Shown here piece by piece: positions 10,103 through 17,740 of a stretch of 64,000 bases of DNA (its first letter is position 1; each line of letters opens with the position of its first letter). The translations under genes were made by a program, and so were the position numbers. The stretch is from Balneolaceae bacterium. GTDB taxonomy: Bacteria; Bacteroidota; Rhodothermia; Balneolales; Balneolaceae. Location: assembly GCA_017640605.1 (NCBI GenBank), contig JAEPQH010000004.1, forward strand, positions 124,001-188,000, in the 5' to 3' direction. The notes beneath the pieces are model-generated. The model was not told the origin of the DNA. It ran no database searches and worked only from the letters and a program-made list of their open reading frames with translations.

Positions 10103-10121
10103 TTCCGGAGCTTCACCGGAA
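10103..10121. other. Small inverted repeat upstream of the POT gene
   Basis: ttccgg (10103-10108) and ccggaa (10116-10121) form a 6-bp stem in the 265-nt gap between the POT gene start and the PFK terminator. It could be an operator or an attenuator hairpin; nothing else recognisable lies in 9956-10150. Confidence 0.25.
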
Positions 10122-10154
10122 CATTGGAAATTGCTTACCCTTATTCACGTAAAC

Positions 10155-10193
10155 AATAAACCCCGCCACCTGAAAGATGACGGGGTTTTTTAT
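10155..10193 (-). terminator. Intrinsic terminator after phosphofructokinase
   Basis: Arms aaaccccg (10158-10165) and cggggttt (10181-10188) lie 28 nt beyond the PFK stop. Flanking A/T runs on both sides make it potentially bidirectional, but only the minus-strand gene is positioned to use it. Confidence 0.8.
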
Positions 10194-10220
10194 TGCTCAA
10201 TCTAACTCAAATATTCTAAC

Positions 10221-11426
10221 CTAATATTCGCTTGTCATGATAAACAACGGCTGCATTTCGAAACTATTGTAGTAAGGCCGTAATCTTTCTGTGTTATAAT
10301 GTCGATTCACATTCACCAGTTTCTTTTTGCTAGTTACAATGTCGATAGGCACATTGTCATATCTACCATTTTTAAGAACAACTAATCGGCCGTGTATTTT
10401 TTGCTTAATCAAATCGAAGGCCATATTTCCGTATGCCATTGGAACTATAGAGTCGATAGCATCGGGATCACCTCCACGTACCATATACCCTAGTTTTTGA
10501 TTAATGATATTCACGGTTTTCCCATTGTTATATTTGGGCGACATCCGTTTTAGTTCTTCAGAAACTAAATCCCCAATTCCACCGAGTTTTTTATGTCCAT
10601 AGGCATCGGTAGTTGCATCTTGAAATACCATTTCACCACCCTCAAACATCGCTCCCTCAGAAACAAGTAGCATGGAATAACGGCTAGGATTTTTTAGTCG
10701 ATCATAATTCATGAGCTCTGCCAACTGTTCCATATCGAATTTATATTCGGGAATCACGCATCGGCTGGCTGCTCCGGCCATAGTTGGTAGCATAGCGGTG
10801 AAGCCCGCATAACGCCCAAACACTTCCATCACCAAAAATCGCTCATGCGATCCTGCTGAAGTACGCAAGGTATTAGCTAATTGAATGGTTCTGGTAACGC
10901 ATGTACTAAAGCCGATGCAGTAATCTGTTCCGGGCACGTCATTGTCCATAGTTTTTGGCAATGCTACTACTTTAAAGCCTTCGGTATATAAGCGCACTCC
11001 ATAACTAAGTGTGTCATCGCCTCCAATTGGGATCAGATAATCAATACCAACCCATTCCAGATTTTTTAGCACTTCAGGCGTTAAATCGTTGTCATCCTCG
11101 GTGTATGTTTCTTTAAGGTGATCGGGGACCACTGCTTTTTTAACATGACTCGGTCGGGTTCGGGATGTATGCAAAAAAGTACCCCCGGTTCTTCCGGCTT
11201 TGTTTACTATTTCTTCTGTTAGTTCGATGAAATTATTGCTGTTGTCTGCTTTTTTATCTCGAATGATATCGATTAAACCGGCCCAGCCGCGTCTGAATCC
11301 AATAACGCGGTAGCCTTCTCGTAGTGCCCGGATTGTTACCCCTCGAATTGCCGGGTTTAAGCCAGGCACATCACCGCCTCCGGTTAAAATTCCTAGCGTT
11401 CCTTTATATGTAGTTTTTTTGGCCAT
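10221..11426 (-). CDS. 6-phosphofructokinase, pyrophosphate-dependent type
   Basis: Converts fructose 6-phosphate to fructose 1,6-bisphosphate. The N-terminal GILTGGGDVPGLNPAIRG is the phosphate-donor loop. The donor-specificity positions read GGDDT (Asp138) and PKTMDND (Lys158). In the PFK family, Asp and Lys at these two sites (E. coli positions 104 and 124) mark the pyrophosphate-dependent enzymes, whereas ATP enzymes have Gly at the first. The length of 401 is longer than the E. coli ATP enzyme (320) and fits the PPi or mixed clades. The assignment of donor is from these residues only; activity with ATP cannot be excluded. Confidence 0.88.
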   Translation of the reverse strand: MAKKTTYKGTLGILTGGGDVPGLNPAIRGVTIRALREGYRVIGFRRGWAGLIDIIRDKKADNSNNFIELTEEIVNKAGRTGGTFLHTSRTRPSHVKKAVVPDHLKETYTEDDNDLTPEVLKNLEWVGIDYLIPIGGDDTLSYGVRLYTEGFKVVALPKTMDNDVPGTDYCIGFSTCVTRTIQLANTLRTSAGSHERFLVMEVFGRYAGFTAMLPTMAGAASRCVIPEYKFDMEQLAELMNYDRLKNPSRYSMLLVSEGAMFEGGEMVFQDATTDAYGHKKLGGIGDLVSEELKRMSPKYNNGKTVNIINQKLGYMVRGGDPDAIDSIVPMAYGNMAFDLIKQKIHGRLVVLKNGRYDNVPIDIVTSKKKLVNVNRHYNTERLRPYYNSFEMQPLFIMTSEY

Positions 11427-11512
11427 ATTTGCTCCGTTGGTTCAGGCTTAGAGTACTTCGCTCTTATGAAGGTTTTATGAAAAAGCGCTTTTTTGATTTA
11501 AATTCACACAAT

Positions 11513-11527
11513 CTTCAACTATTGAAG
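11513..11527. promoter_or_regulatory. Palindrome in divergent promoter region
   Basis: cttcaa (11513-11518) and ttgaag (11522-11527) form a perfect 6+3+6 palindrome in the gap between the divergent PFK and SQR-like genes. Its position 40 nt before the SQR-like start suits an operator, but no regulator is known. Confidence 0.25.
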
Positions 11528-11566
11528 TTAAAGTGATACATGCATCCAAAAATTGGGGAGGTTATC

Positions 11567-12766
11567 ATGAAGAAAAGAGTAGTAATTGTAGGTTCTAGTT
11601 TTGCGGGTTATTCCACCGCGCTTAGTTTAGCTAAGCTATTTGAAGGCAGGCATGACATCACAGTAATCGATAAAACGCCGGAGTTTATGTTTCTACCGTC
11701 GTTGGTTTGGCACCCATTCGGATATCGAAATTCTGAAGACATCTCATTCGATACCCGCCCGATTTATGAAGACCATAATATCGAGTTTATCCAATCAACC
11801 GTGTATGGCTTTGATCTAGATGATCAGCTGGTATACACATCAGAACAAGATATCGCGTATGACTATCTGGTTTTAGCAACCGGAACTAAACCAAATTATT
11901 CAAGCATCAAAGGGTTTGTGCCCGAACATCATATTTTTTCGATTTGTACGATGCGCGAAGCAGAACGAACACGACTTGCATGGAAAAATTTCATCGAAAA
12001 TCCCGGACCGATTGTGATTGGTGCTGCTCAATGGTCGGGTTACTTTTTTGCAGCTTATGAGTTTTTACTTAATGCGCTATATCACTTAAAAGTGGAGCAA
12101 TTGATACATGCAGTACCTATTCATTTTATAACTGCTGAGCCTTATCTAACCCATTTTGGAATTGGCGGTATCCACGATGATGTAAAAGCCTGCGAGCATT
12201 TATTTGATCGGTACGACATCAACTGGAAAACAAACGCTGAAATTAAAGAGCTTAAACGTGGTAAAGTAATACTCGACTCTGGAGAAGAAATCGATTCTAC
12301 CTTTAGCATGATTATTCCACAATTTATTGGAATTGATGCTGTTCGGACTACACATCATCTTTCGAATTTTGCCGGCTTGATAAAGGTAAATAACGAATTT
12401 CAGCATGTGAGATATCCCAATATTTACGGCGCTGGCGGTTCGGTGTACATTGCACAGGAAGATGAAACCCGAGTGCCATGTGGAGTTCCAAGAACTCGAT
12501 ATTGTACCGATATCATGGCGAAAACTGTGGCTTATAATATCGCATCCGAAATTCTCGGTGGCTCACGTGTATCCGTAACCAATCATCGTTTGTACGAATA
12601 CTGCAAACAAGATATGGATCACTTAAGTAGCTTATTGTTTCGTTATGCGGATGACCAATCGCACGATTTAGATTTCATCAAAAAGAATTCGTCGGATAAA
12701 TGGGCTAACATTTCGATAAGTGAATACATCGAAAGCTCTTTCGACCATAATTATCTTAGAATCTAA
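11567..12766 (+). CDS. FAD-dependent oxidoreductase of the sulfide:quinone reductase type
   Basis: The start at 11567 is chosen over the ATG at 11540 because a strong GGGGAGG ribosome site ends 6 nt before it and the protein then opens directly with the Rossmann FAD motif VVIVGSSFAGYSTAL. DYLVLATGTKPNY and the late YPNIYGAGGSV segment are the usual flavoprotein-disulfide-reductase features, and CTMREAERTRLAWKNF resembles SQR. The central SQR cysteine in the segment GAxQGxSCFGPAYE is replaced: here it reads GAAQWSGYFFAAYE. So it may not turn over sulfide as classical SQR does. Other cysteines remain (FSIC, VKAC, VPCG, RYC). About 400 residues. Confidence 0.75.
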   Translation: MKKRVVIVGSSFAGYSTALSLAKLFEGRHDITVIDKTPEFMFLPSLVWHPFGYRNSEDISFDTRPIYEDHNIEFIQSTVYGFDLDDQLVYTSEQDIAYDYLVLATGTKPNYSSIKGFVPEHHIFSICTMREAERTRLAWKNFIENPGPIVIGAAQWSGYFFAAYEFLLNALYHLKVEQLIHAVPIHFITAEPYLTHFGIGGIHDDVKACEHLFDRYDINWKTNAEIKELKRGKVILDSGEEIDSTFSMIIPQFIGIDAVRTTHHLSNFAGLIKVNNEFQHVRYPNIYGAGGSVYIAQEDETRVPCGVPRTRYCTDIMAKTVAYNIASEILGGSRVSVTNHRLYEYCKQDMDHLSSLLFRYADDQSHDLDFIKKNSSDKWANISISEYIESSFDHNYLRI

Positions 12767-12825
12767 CCGCGACTGAAACATTGATGCTATTTATCCGTGA
12801 CAGACTTCCATAACTAATTGTTGCT

Positions 12826-13302
12826 ATGGAACTCATTTGGATTGTAATTGCAGGCTTGTTAATTGTAGTAGGATTAATCGGAGCATTTTTACCGGTAATC
12901 CCCGGTTTACCATTTAGTTATTTAGGGCTATTTGTGCTCCATTTAGCAGGTGTTACCACCTACAGCACTACTTTTTTGGTTGTATGGGCGATTGTGATTG
13001 TAGCCATTTTAGTGCTCGAGAATTTGATTCCCGCGTATACAACTAAAAAATTTGGTGGAACCGTTTATGGAGCAACCGGAAGTATGATTGGGATGATACT
13101 TGGTATGTTTTTTATGCCTCCGATCGGTTTTTTCTTAGGATCATTAGTGGGTGCGTTTTTAGGTGAGTTGCTTTACAAACAAGATGTACATGTAGCACTC
13201 CGGTCAGCTTGGGGTTCATTTTTAGGATTCCTAACCGGAACAATGATCAAGACTTTTGTTGCCGCGATGTTTGCAGTGATGTTTTTCAGAGCGATTTTTT
13301 GA
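12826..13302 (+). CDS. DUF456 family small membrane protein
   Basis: A 158-residue integral membrane protein with about four hydrophobic segments. The opening LIVVGLIGAFLPVIPGLPFSYLG is the DUF456 signature, followed by Gly-rich GATGSMIGMILGMF and GFFLGSLVGAFLGE, which resemble glycine-zipper helices. The length is typical of the family. No function is established. It starts 59 nt after the SQR-like gene on the same strand and may be co-transcribed with it. Confidence 0.85.
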   Translation: MELIWIVIAGLLIVVGLIGAFLPVIPGLPFSYLGLFVLHLAGVTTYSTTFLVVWAIVIVAILVLENLIPAYTTKKFGGTVYGATGSMIGMILGMFFMPPIGFFLGSLVGAFLGELLYKQDVHVALRSAWGSFLGFLTGTMIKTFVAAMFAVMFFRAIF

Positions 13303-13362
13303 TTTTGAAACGAAAGCACAAATACACCCACGTAGGTAAGTACTCCCATCTTTGTGATAATT

Positions 13363-13452
13363 GTCATTCCTGCGGAGGCAGGAATCTAAAACGTTAATAA
13401 AGGTTCACACCCTATTCAAAGCTTCAGACCCCGGCATTCGCCGCGGGATGAC
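13363..13452. repeat. Palindromic GTCATTCC...GGGATGAC repeat, copy a
   Basis: About 90 bp, with left hairpin cctgcggaggcagg after gtcatt and right hairpin cccggc...gccgcggg before atgac. The two ends form an imperfect terminal inverted repeat (GTCATTCC / GGGATGAC). It is followed by a linker ending taccctttataaa and then by the next copy. Confidence 0.8.
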
Positions 13453-13483
13453 GGGCTTTTTCTAGCAAATTACCCTTTATAAA

Positions 13484-13573
13484 GTCATTTCCGCACAGGC
13501 TGGAATCTAAATCGTAAATCAAGTTTTTTGCCTTATTCAAAGCTTCAGATCCCGGCGTTCGCTGCGGGATGAC
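13484..13573. repeat. Palindromic GTCATTCC...GGGATGAC repeat, copy b
   Basis: Second unit, 121 bp after copy a, with the same middle (ttattcaaagcttcagatcc) and the same right hairpin. The left hairpin is decayed (ttccgcacaggctggaa). Confidence 0.8.
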
Positions 13574-13606
13574 AGAGCTTTTTACACACAACCTACCCTT
13601 TATAAA

Positions 13607-13630
13607 GTCATTCCTGCGCAGGCAAGAAAC
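13607..13630. repeat. Palindromic repeat, truncated copy c
   Basis: Only the left hairpin (gtcattcctgcgcaggcaag) remains, after the same ttaccctttataaa-type linker. The rest of the 13303-13784 gap is AT-rich leader sequence of the next gene. Confidence 0.65.
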
Positions 13631-13784
13631 CGGTTTATAAATCACAGAAAAATTCGAGATAAATTTTTTAGACCTAAAGAAATATTAATCTGTAACAAAT
13701 GCATAAGAAGTATCTCTTGGTTTTGTTGAGATTTTTTTAAGGGGTTCTCAACACAGCTAATCAATTAATAAAAACATAGGTACA

Positions 13785-14281
13785 ATGGTTAATTTAACTA
13801 TCCGTAAATTACAATGGGGGGGGGTACTTGCCATCTTGGTATTGTTACCAATAACCTTACAAGCGCAACACTTAAACAATCCTTCAAAGCAAGGTAAAAC
13901 TCTTATCCAGAAACAAGGGCTAAATCAGTTACAACTGCCGGCGCAAGCACTGCAGAGAATCCGGGAGGTCCTCAACCGAAATTAATTGGTTCAGGAACAG
14001 ATGAATCTGAAATGCCGGAAACCACTGTTCTATTACCCGCTTACCCAAATCCGTTTAATCCTTCCACTCAAATTACCTTTGATTTGCCGGAAGCTGAGCA
14101 TGTTTCTATAATGGTGTATGATATGTCTGGAAGAGAACTCACTCAATTGACGAATCAAAATTATCAGGCCGGGCGGCATCAGGTAACCTTTGATTCATCC
14201 ACTTTTTCGAGTGGCAATTACCTTGTGCGCATGCAAGCCGGCAATGTTGTGCAAACTCAGACCATTACACTTATTAAATAA
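13785..14281 (+). pseudogene. Broken gene: signal peptide joined to a T9SS type A sorting tail, frameshifted
   Basis: An ATG at 13785 starts MVNLTIRKLQWGG followed by the hydrophobic VLAILVLLPITLQAQ, a good signal peptide; this frame stops at 13985. A second frame, open from 13898, encodes a Pro/Gly linker (ENPGGPQPKLIGSGTDESE) and then LLPAYPNPFNPSTQITFDL...VYDMSGREL...SGNYLVRMQAG...TITLIK, a classic type IX secretion C-terminal sorting domain. One frameshift between 13898 and 13985 would join the two into a protein of about 165 residues with no catalytic middle, so this is probably the remnant of a larger secreted protein after internal deletion. A run of nine G (13816-13824) inside the signal peptide codons is a further slippage site. 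Could also be a functional tiny secreted protein with a sequencing error. Confidence 0.65.
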
Positions 14282-14335
14282 ATTCGAACCTTTCCGGCAG
14301 ATGATTTCTTTCTGCCGGAATACTATTTTTGACTC

Positions 14336-14920
14336 ATGAATATGTTATTTCACATCTCCCTTCCATTATTACTCATCTTTTCAAGCTGTAGTTTATTCGA
14401 TAACGAACCAAAGCCTTTAGAGCCCATACCAACTTTCTTTTATGCTCAAATTAATGGGGAACGGTTTGATGCTAACAGGGCAAGTGCATCTATGTCTTCA
14501 TCAAATAACAAATCATTTTTAAACTTTAGCGGTAGCTATTCTGACGACAATCTGTTCCCATTTACAAAGAAAATTCTTTTTCTAATGGTTTACAATGATA
14601 CTTCGAACAACTATTCTCTTCATTTTGATTCAGCACTTTCGAACGATATAGGTTTCAATGTTCCTGTTGGTTCATATTATGAAAATGACGGTGATGTAAT
14701 TATATCAGACTATCAAGCCCCTGATGATAGTGATGGTTTTGTTTCCGTTGAATTGGAGGAGTTGGAAGATGGGCGAAAAACCATTTCCGGCACTTTTGAA
14801 ATGACGGTGTATTTGAAAAAGCGTATAAATACTGCGTTCCCACAGCAAGAACAGGATACGCTGCATATTACTAATGGGAAATATTTACTAGAGCTACGAG
14901 ATTTTAGAAAGGAAGAGTAG
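14336..14920 (+). CDS. Hypothetical lipoprotein (DUF6252-like)
   Basis: A 194-residue exported protein. The N-terminus MNMLFHISLPLLLIFSSC ends in a lipobox-like FSSC, so Cys18 is probably lipidated. The mature part opens TFFYAQINGERFDANRAS and ends GTFEMTVYLKK...DTLHITNGKYLLEL, the pattern of small Bacteroidota beta-sandwich lipoproteins in which a GTF strand is followed by ITNG.F near the C-terminus. No enzyme motif is visible. A hairpin resembling the repeated terminators begins 11 nt after the stop. Function unknown; family assignment is tentative. Confidence 0.65.
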   Translation: MNMLFHISLPLLLIFSSCSLFDNEPKPLEPIPTFFYAQINGERFDANRASASMSSSNNKSFLNFSGSYSDDNLFPFTKKILFLMVYNDTSNNYSLHFDSALSNDIGFNVPVGSYYENDGDVIISDYQAPDDSDGFVSVELEELEDGRKTISGTFEMTVYLKKRINTAFPQQEQDTLHITNGKYLLELRDFRKEE

Positions 14921-14930
14921 ACACTACCCC

Positions 14931-14957
14931 TCGATCCAATGCTCTGCGTTGGATCGA
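14931..14957 (+). terminator. Repeated hairpin (TCGATCC type) after lipoprotein gene
   Basis: Arms tcgatccaa (14931-14939) and ttggatcga (14949-14957), loop tgctctgcg, followed by atatttttc. It is one of four near-identical hairpins in the window and the best terminator candidate for the gene ending at 14920. Confidence 0.65.
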
Positions 14958-15001
14958 ATATTTTTCAGATCAAGAACAGTCTTAATCGAAAACCAAAACG
15001 T

Positions 15002-15047
15002 CGGCCCTATTTAAAACTTCAGATCCCGGCGTTCGCTGCGGGATGAC
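15002..15047. repeat. Palindromic GTCATTCC...GGGATGAC repeat, right half only
   Basis: Contains the middle (ccctatttaaaacttcagatcc) and right hairpin ending ggatgac but no left hairpin. It is followed by the usual linker ending taccctttataaa. Confidence 0.65.
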
Positions 15048-15079
15048 TGGCTTTTTTCTAGCAACTTACCCTTTATAAA

Positions 15080-15169
15080 GTCATTCCCGCGCAGGCGGGA
15101 ATCTAGAATGTAAATTAAGATTCTTGCCCTATTCAAAGCTTCAGATCCCGGCGTTCGCCGCGGGATGAC
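15080..15169. repeat. Palindromic GTCATTCC...GGGATGAC repeat, complete copy
   Basis: The best-preserved copy. The left hairpin is cccgcgcaggcggg and the right hairpin is cccggcgttcgccgcggg, 90 bp in all. Confidence 0.8.
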
Positions 15170-15189
15170 CTGCTTTCATGTTTTCTAAC

Positions 15190-15259
15190 TCGATCCTATG
15201 CTCTGCGTTGGATCGAACACTATGCTCCCAAAAAAGACTCCGACACAGGTCATCGGAGT
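15190..15259. repeat. Paired-hairpin element nested in the linker of the GTCAT repeats
   Basis: First hairpin has arms tcgatcc / ggatcga (15190-15216). The second has arms gactccga / tcggagt (15236-15259). It lies inside the linker that elsewhere joins two GTCAT units directly, so the spacing between units grows from about 120 to 203 bp. This indicates insertion of the pair as one block. Confidence 0.65.
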
Positions 15260-15282
15260 AAGAAAAACTTACCCTTTTTATA

Positions 15283-15372
15283 GTCATTCCCGCGAAGGCG
15301 GGAATCTGAAACGTTAATTAAGATTCTTGCCCTATTCAAGGCTTCAGATCCCGGCGTTCGCCGCGGGATGAC
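15283..15372. repeat. Palindromic GTCATTCC...GGGATGAC repeat, complete copy
   Basis: Same layout as the copy at 15080, with left hairpin cccgcgaaggcggg. The following tggctttt linker runs straight into another paired-hairpin element. Confidence 0.8.
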
Positions 15373-15384
15373 TGGCTTTTCCCC

Positions 15385-15411
15385 TCGATCCAATGTTCTG
15401 TGTTGGATCGA
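15385..15411. repeat. TCGATCC hairpin of the paired element
   Basis: Arms tcgatccaa and ttggatcga around a ttctgtg-type loop. It is the first half of the paired element whose second half is the terminator at 15426-15458. Confidence 0.7.
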
Positions 15412-15425
15412 TAATTATGTACCCT

Positions 15426-15458
15426 AAAAAAAAGGCTCCGACGCGGAGCATCGGAGCC
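15426..15458 (-). terminator. Repeated hairpin terminator for the S9 peptidase gene
   Basis: Arms ggctccga (15434-15441) and tcggagcc (15451-15458), with extra pairing around gcggagc. On the minus strand it is followed by eight T (aaaaaaaa at 15426-15433 on the plus strand), a textbook intrinsic terminator 34 nt past the stop of the S9 gene. Confidence 0.85.
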
Positions 15459-15492
15459 AGGTAAATCATGCTAATTAGTAAATCTGTTTGTG

Positions 15493-17520
15493 TTAGTTAT
15501 CTACCGTTCGACTTTCGATTTGCAACTCCATATCAGGGCGTTCTGCATCGCCTTTCAGGTATTCATTGAACCATCGCATTGCTCGCAAGTTGTAATCATA
15601 TTGAGCGGTAGCACGACGATTTCCGTGACCTTCACCGGGATATAGAACCAATCGAACGGGAGTATCAGTGCGGGTTTTGATATGGCGATACAACTCATAC
15701 GATTGACCCGGATCTACGCGGGTATCTTCTTTACCATGCATGATTAACAGCGGGGTTTTTGCTTGATCTACATAATAAATCGGGCTGCGCTCGAGATAGC
15801 CCTGATAATCGTCCCAAAGTCGTTTTCTGGAGTGAACAAGGTATAATTCTTCCGGAATATCGCTGGTTCCCCACTTCGAGAGATTATTACTGATTCCAAC
15901 GAACATTACGCCTGCAGCAAAGCGATCGCTGTATCGAGTGCTCATCCAAGCTGTGGCGTATCCACCATAAGAACCGCCGGTAACACCCACTTTGTCGCGA
16001 TCTACAATTCCAAGATCGATCAAGTGATCTACTCCTTCAACGATATCATCAAATTCTGCACCGGCTAAATCACCTTGCGAGCTCATCGCAAATTCAAGTC
16101 CACGCCCGGTAGAGCCTCGATAATTTGGATAGAAAACTGCGAATCCATCACCGGCAGCAACTTGCCCAGCCATTGAATAAGCCGTTAACCAGCCATTGTC
16201 GTAATGCGCTTCCGGTCCGCCATGAATTACATTAATCAATGGGTAGCGGGTTCCTTCTTGATAGTCTACCGGATAGATGAGTAGTCCTTCAATTTCCATT
16301 CCATCTTCGGCGGTGTAGGTAACCACTTCTTGCCGACCCAATTCCAATTCATCAAGCCACGGATTTACATTCGTAACACGTTTTGGCTCTCGATCTCTAC
16401 GTTTTTTGATGTACACTTCATCCGGGTGCATCGGATTTTCAGCATCAAACAAAAAAGTACCATTTGATTCAACAAACGCATTCAACATTGTGCCACCGGT
16501 TGGAATCATTACGTCCATTTTGGAGCCATCGGCGCGCAGAGCTCCTAATTCCGACCACACACCTTTACTAGCCAAGTAATACAATGAATTATTGTCTTTC
16601 CATTTCAGCTGTTCGAATTTTCCGAGGAAGTTTTCGAAAATGATGGTTGATTCACCGGTCATTGCATCCGCAATTTTAAGCCGACCATCGATAGGATCGT
16701 TGATATTTGCGGCCGCAATCATCGCCAATTTTTTACTATCAGGACTCCAAACAATCGCACCCAATTTTCCTTCGTGTTCTACTTGCGAAATCACTTCACG
16801 TGTTTCATGATCGATTACAAAAATCTCTTGAGCCATGAAAGTATCATCCACTAAAGAAGTTGGAGATAGAGCAACTACTACTTTGCTTAAATCCGGACTC
16901 CATGATGTCTGAGAAACACTCCCTTCCAATTCTATACGATGTGGAGTGTGGCCTTCTTTGCTTACATTTTGCATGTACGCCCAGGTATTGCGCAATCCTT
17001 CTTCATAAACCTCAGGTTGATACGGGAGTGGGTTTTTACTTTCCTGAGCAGGCTCTAATGCCTGAAATACAATATGATCGCCATCGCTGCCCCAGCTATA
17101 GCTGCTGATGTTTTCTGAAAACTCGAACAATTTTTGAGCTTCCCCACCTTTTAGTGAAATCTCGTACAACGATCGTTTGGCATCGCCTTCTTTTCGAGCT
17201 AGAAAAGTGATGCTTTCATGTCCCGGACGGAAAGCAACGCCTCCAACACTTATTCCTGTAACAAACGGTTTCGATTCTAGGGTTTCCATATCCAAAAGAT
17301 ATAGGTGCGAAGATGCCGGAGCATTTTCTTTCAGTGGATCTGCGGGCACGATTAACGTATAGACTGCATATTCTCCATCAGCTGAGAGATATACTGCCCC
17401 AACTTGTTGCGTTTTTGCCACATGTTCGGGAGTCATTACACTTTGTGCTATGGCGGATACTGCAATCATTACAGCAAACGAGATAGTCAAAATCCCTTTC
17501 AATAAAATATTGTTTTTCAT
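15493..17520 (-). CDS. Exported S9 (prolyl oligopeptidase) family peptidase
   Basis: A serine peptidase of the dipeptidyl-aminopeptidase/acylaminoacyl-peptidase group acting on peptides outside the cytoplasm. The signal peptide is MKNNILLKGILTISFAVM...IAQ. Residues about 40-400 form a WD40/PD40-like beta-propeller (YLSADGEYAVYTL, WSPDLSKVVVALS, WSPDSKKLAMIAA). The C-terminal alpha/beta hydrolase domain has the nucleophile in GGSYGGYATAW, Asp in GKEDTRVDPGQS and His in YPGEGHGNRR. The length of 675 fits the family. It may feed the POT transporter at 8.4 kb, which is inference. Confidence 0.93.
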   Translation of the reverse strand: MKNNILLKGILTISFAVMIAVSAIAQSVMTPEHVAKTQQVGAVYLSADGEYAVYTLIVPADPLKENAPASSHLYLLDMETLESKPFVTGISVGGVAFRPGHESITFLARKEGDAKRSLYEISLKGGEAQKLFEFSENISSYSWGSDGDHIVFQALEPAQESKNPLPYQPEVYEEGLRNTWAYMQNVSKEGHTPHRIELEGSVSQTSWSPDLSKVVVALSPTSLVDDTFMAQEIFVIDHETREVISQVEHEGKLGAIVWSPDSKKLAMIAAANINDPIDGRLKIADAMTGESTIIFENFLGKFEQLKWKDNNSLYYLASKGVWSELGALRADGSKMDVMIPTGGTMLNAFVESNGTFLFDAENPMHPDEVYIKKRRDREPKRVTNVNPWLDELELGRQEVVTYTAEDGMEIEGLLIYPVDYQEGTRYPLINVIHGGPEAHYDNGWLTAYSMAGQVAAGDGFAVFYPNYRGSTGRGLEFAMSSQGDLAGAEFDDIVEGVDHLIDLGIVDRDKVGVTGGSYGGYATAWMSTRYSDRFAAGVMFVGISNNLSKWGTSDIPEELYLVHSRKRLWDDYQGYLERSPIYYVDQAKTPLLIMHGKEDTRVDPGQSYELYRHIKTRTDTPVRLVLYPGEGHGNRRATAQYDYNLRAMRWFNEYLKGDAERPDMELQIESRTVDN

Positions 17521-17590
17521 GGTGATTAGTTAGGTTCATGGTTAGAAAAATTCACATTCTTAAACGTAGGAATTGTTTGTGAAATTTTCT

Positions 17591-17636
17591 TGAAGATGGG
17601 GAAATCGTTTATTTATCCGGCGTTGATCGACGTTCT
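17591..17636 (-). repeat. Duplicate of the 3' end of the small membrane protein gene
   Basis: A segment of about 45 bp matches 17723-17768 with three or four differences. Read on the minus strand it encodes ERRSTPDK-stop, against ERRSPPDK-stop at the real gene end. The two copies flank a paired-hairpin element at 17644-17715. Confidence 0.7.
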
Positions 17637-17643
17637 TGCATCC

Positions 17644-17715
17644 TCGATCTAATGCTCCGCGATGGATCGAACAGTTTGTACTTACAAAAAGGCTCCGACG
17701 CAGAGCATCGGAGCC
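17644..17715 (-). terminator. Paired-hairpin element; second hairpin is an intrinsic terminator
   Basis: First hairpin 17644-17670 (tcgatc.../...gatcga). The second hairpin is 17691-17715, with arms ggctccga / tcggagcc. On the minus strand the second is followed by five T, and it lies 26 nt beyond the stop of the gene at 17741. Same element as at 15190 and 15385. Confidence 0.75.
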
Positions 17716-17740
17716 AGTAGTCTTAAGATGGGGAAATCGT

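Noticed and set aside
13424-13645. 73-codon minus-strand frame over the repeats
   Set aside because: Its sequence (RNDFIKG twice, PGSEALNKAKN) is just the palindromic repeat translated.
13363-15372. Regularly spaced repeats that could suggest a CRISPR array
   Set aside because: Units are about 90 bp palindromes with nearly identical linkers, not 25-40 bp repeats with unique spacers, and no cas gene is present.
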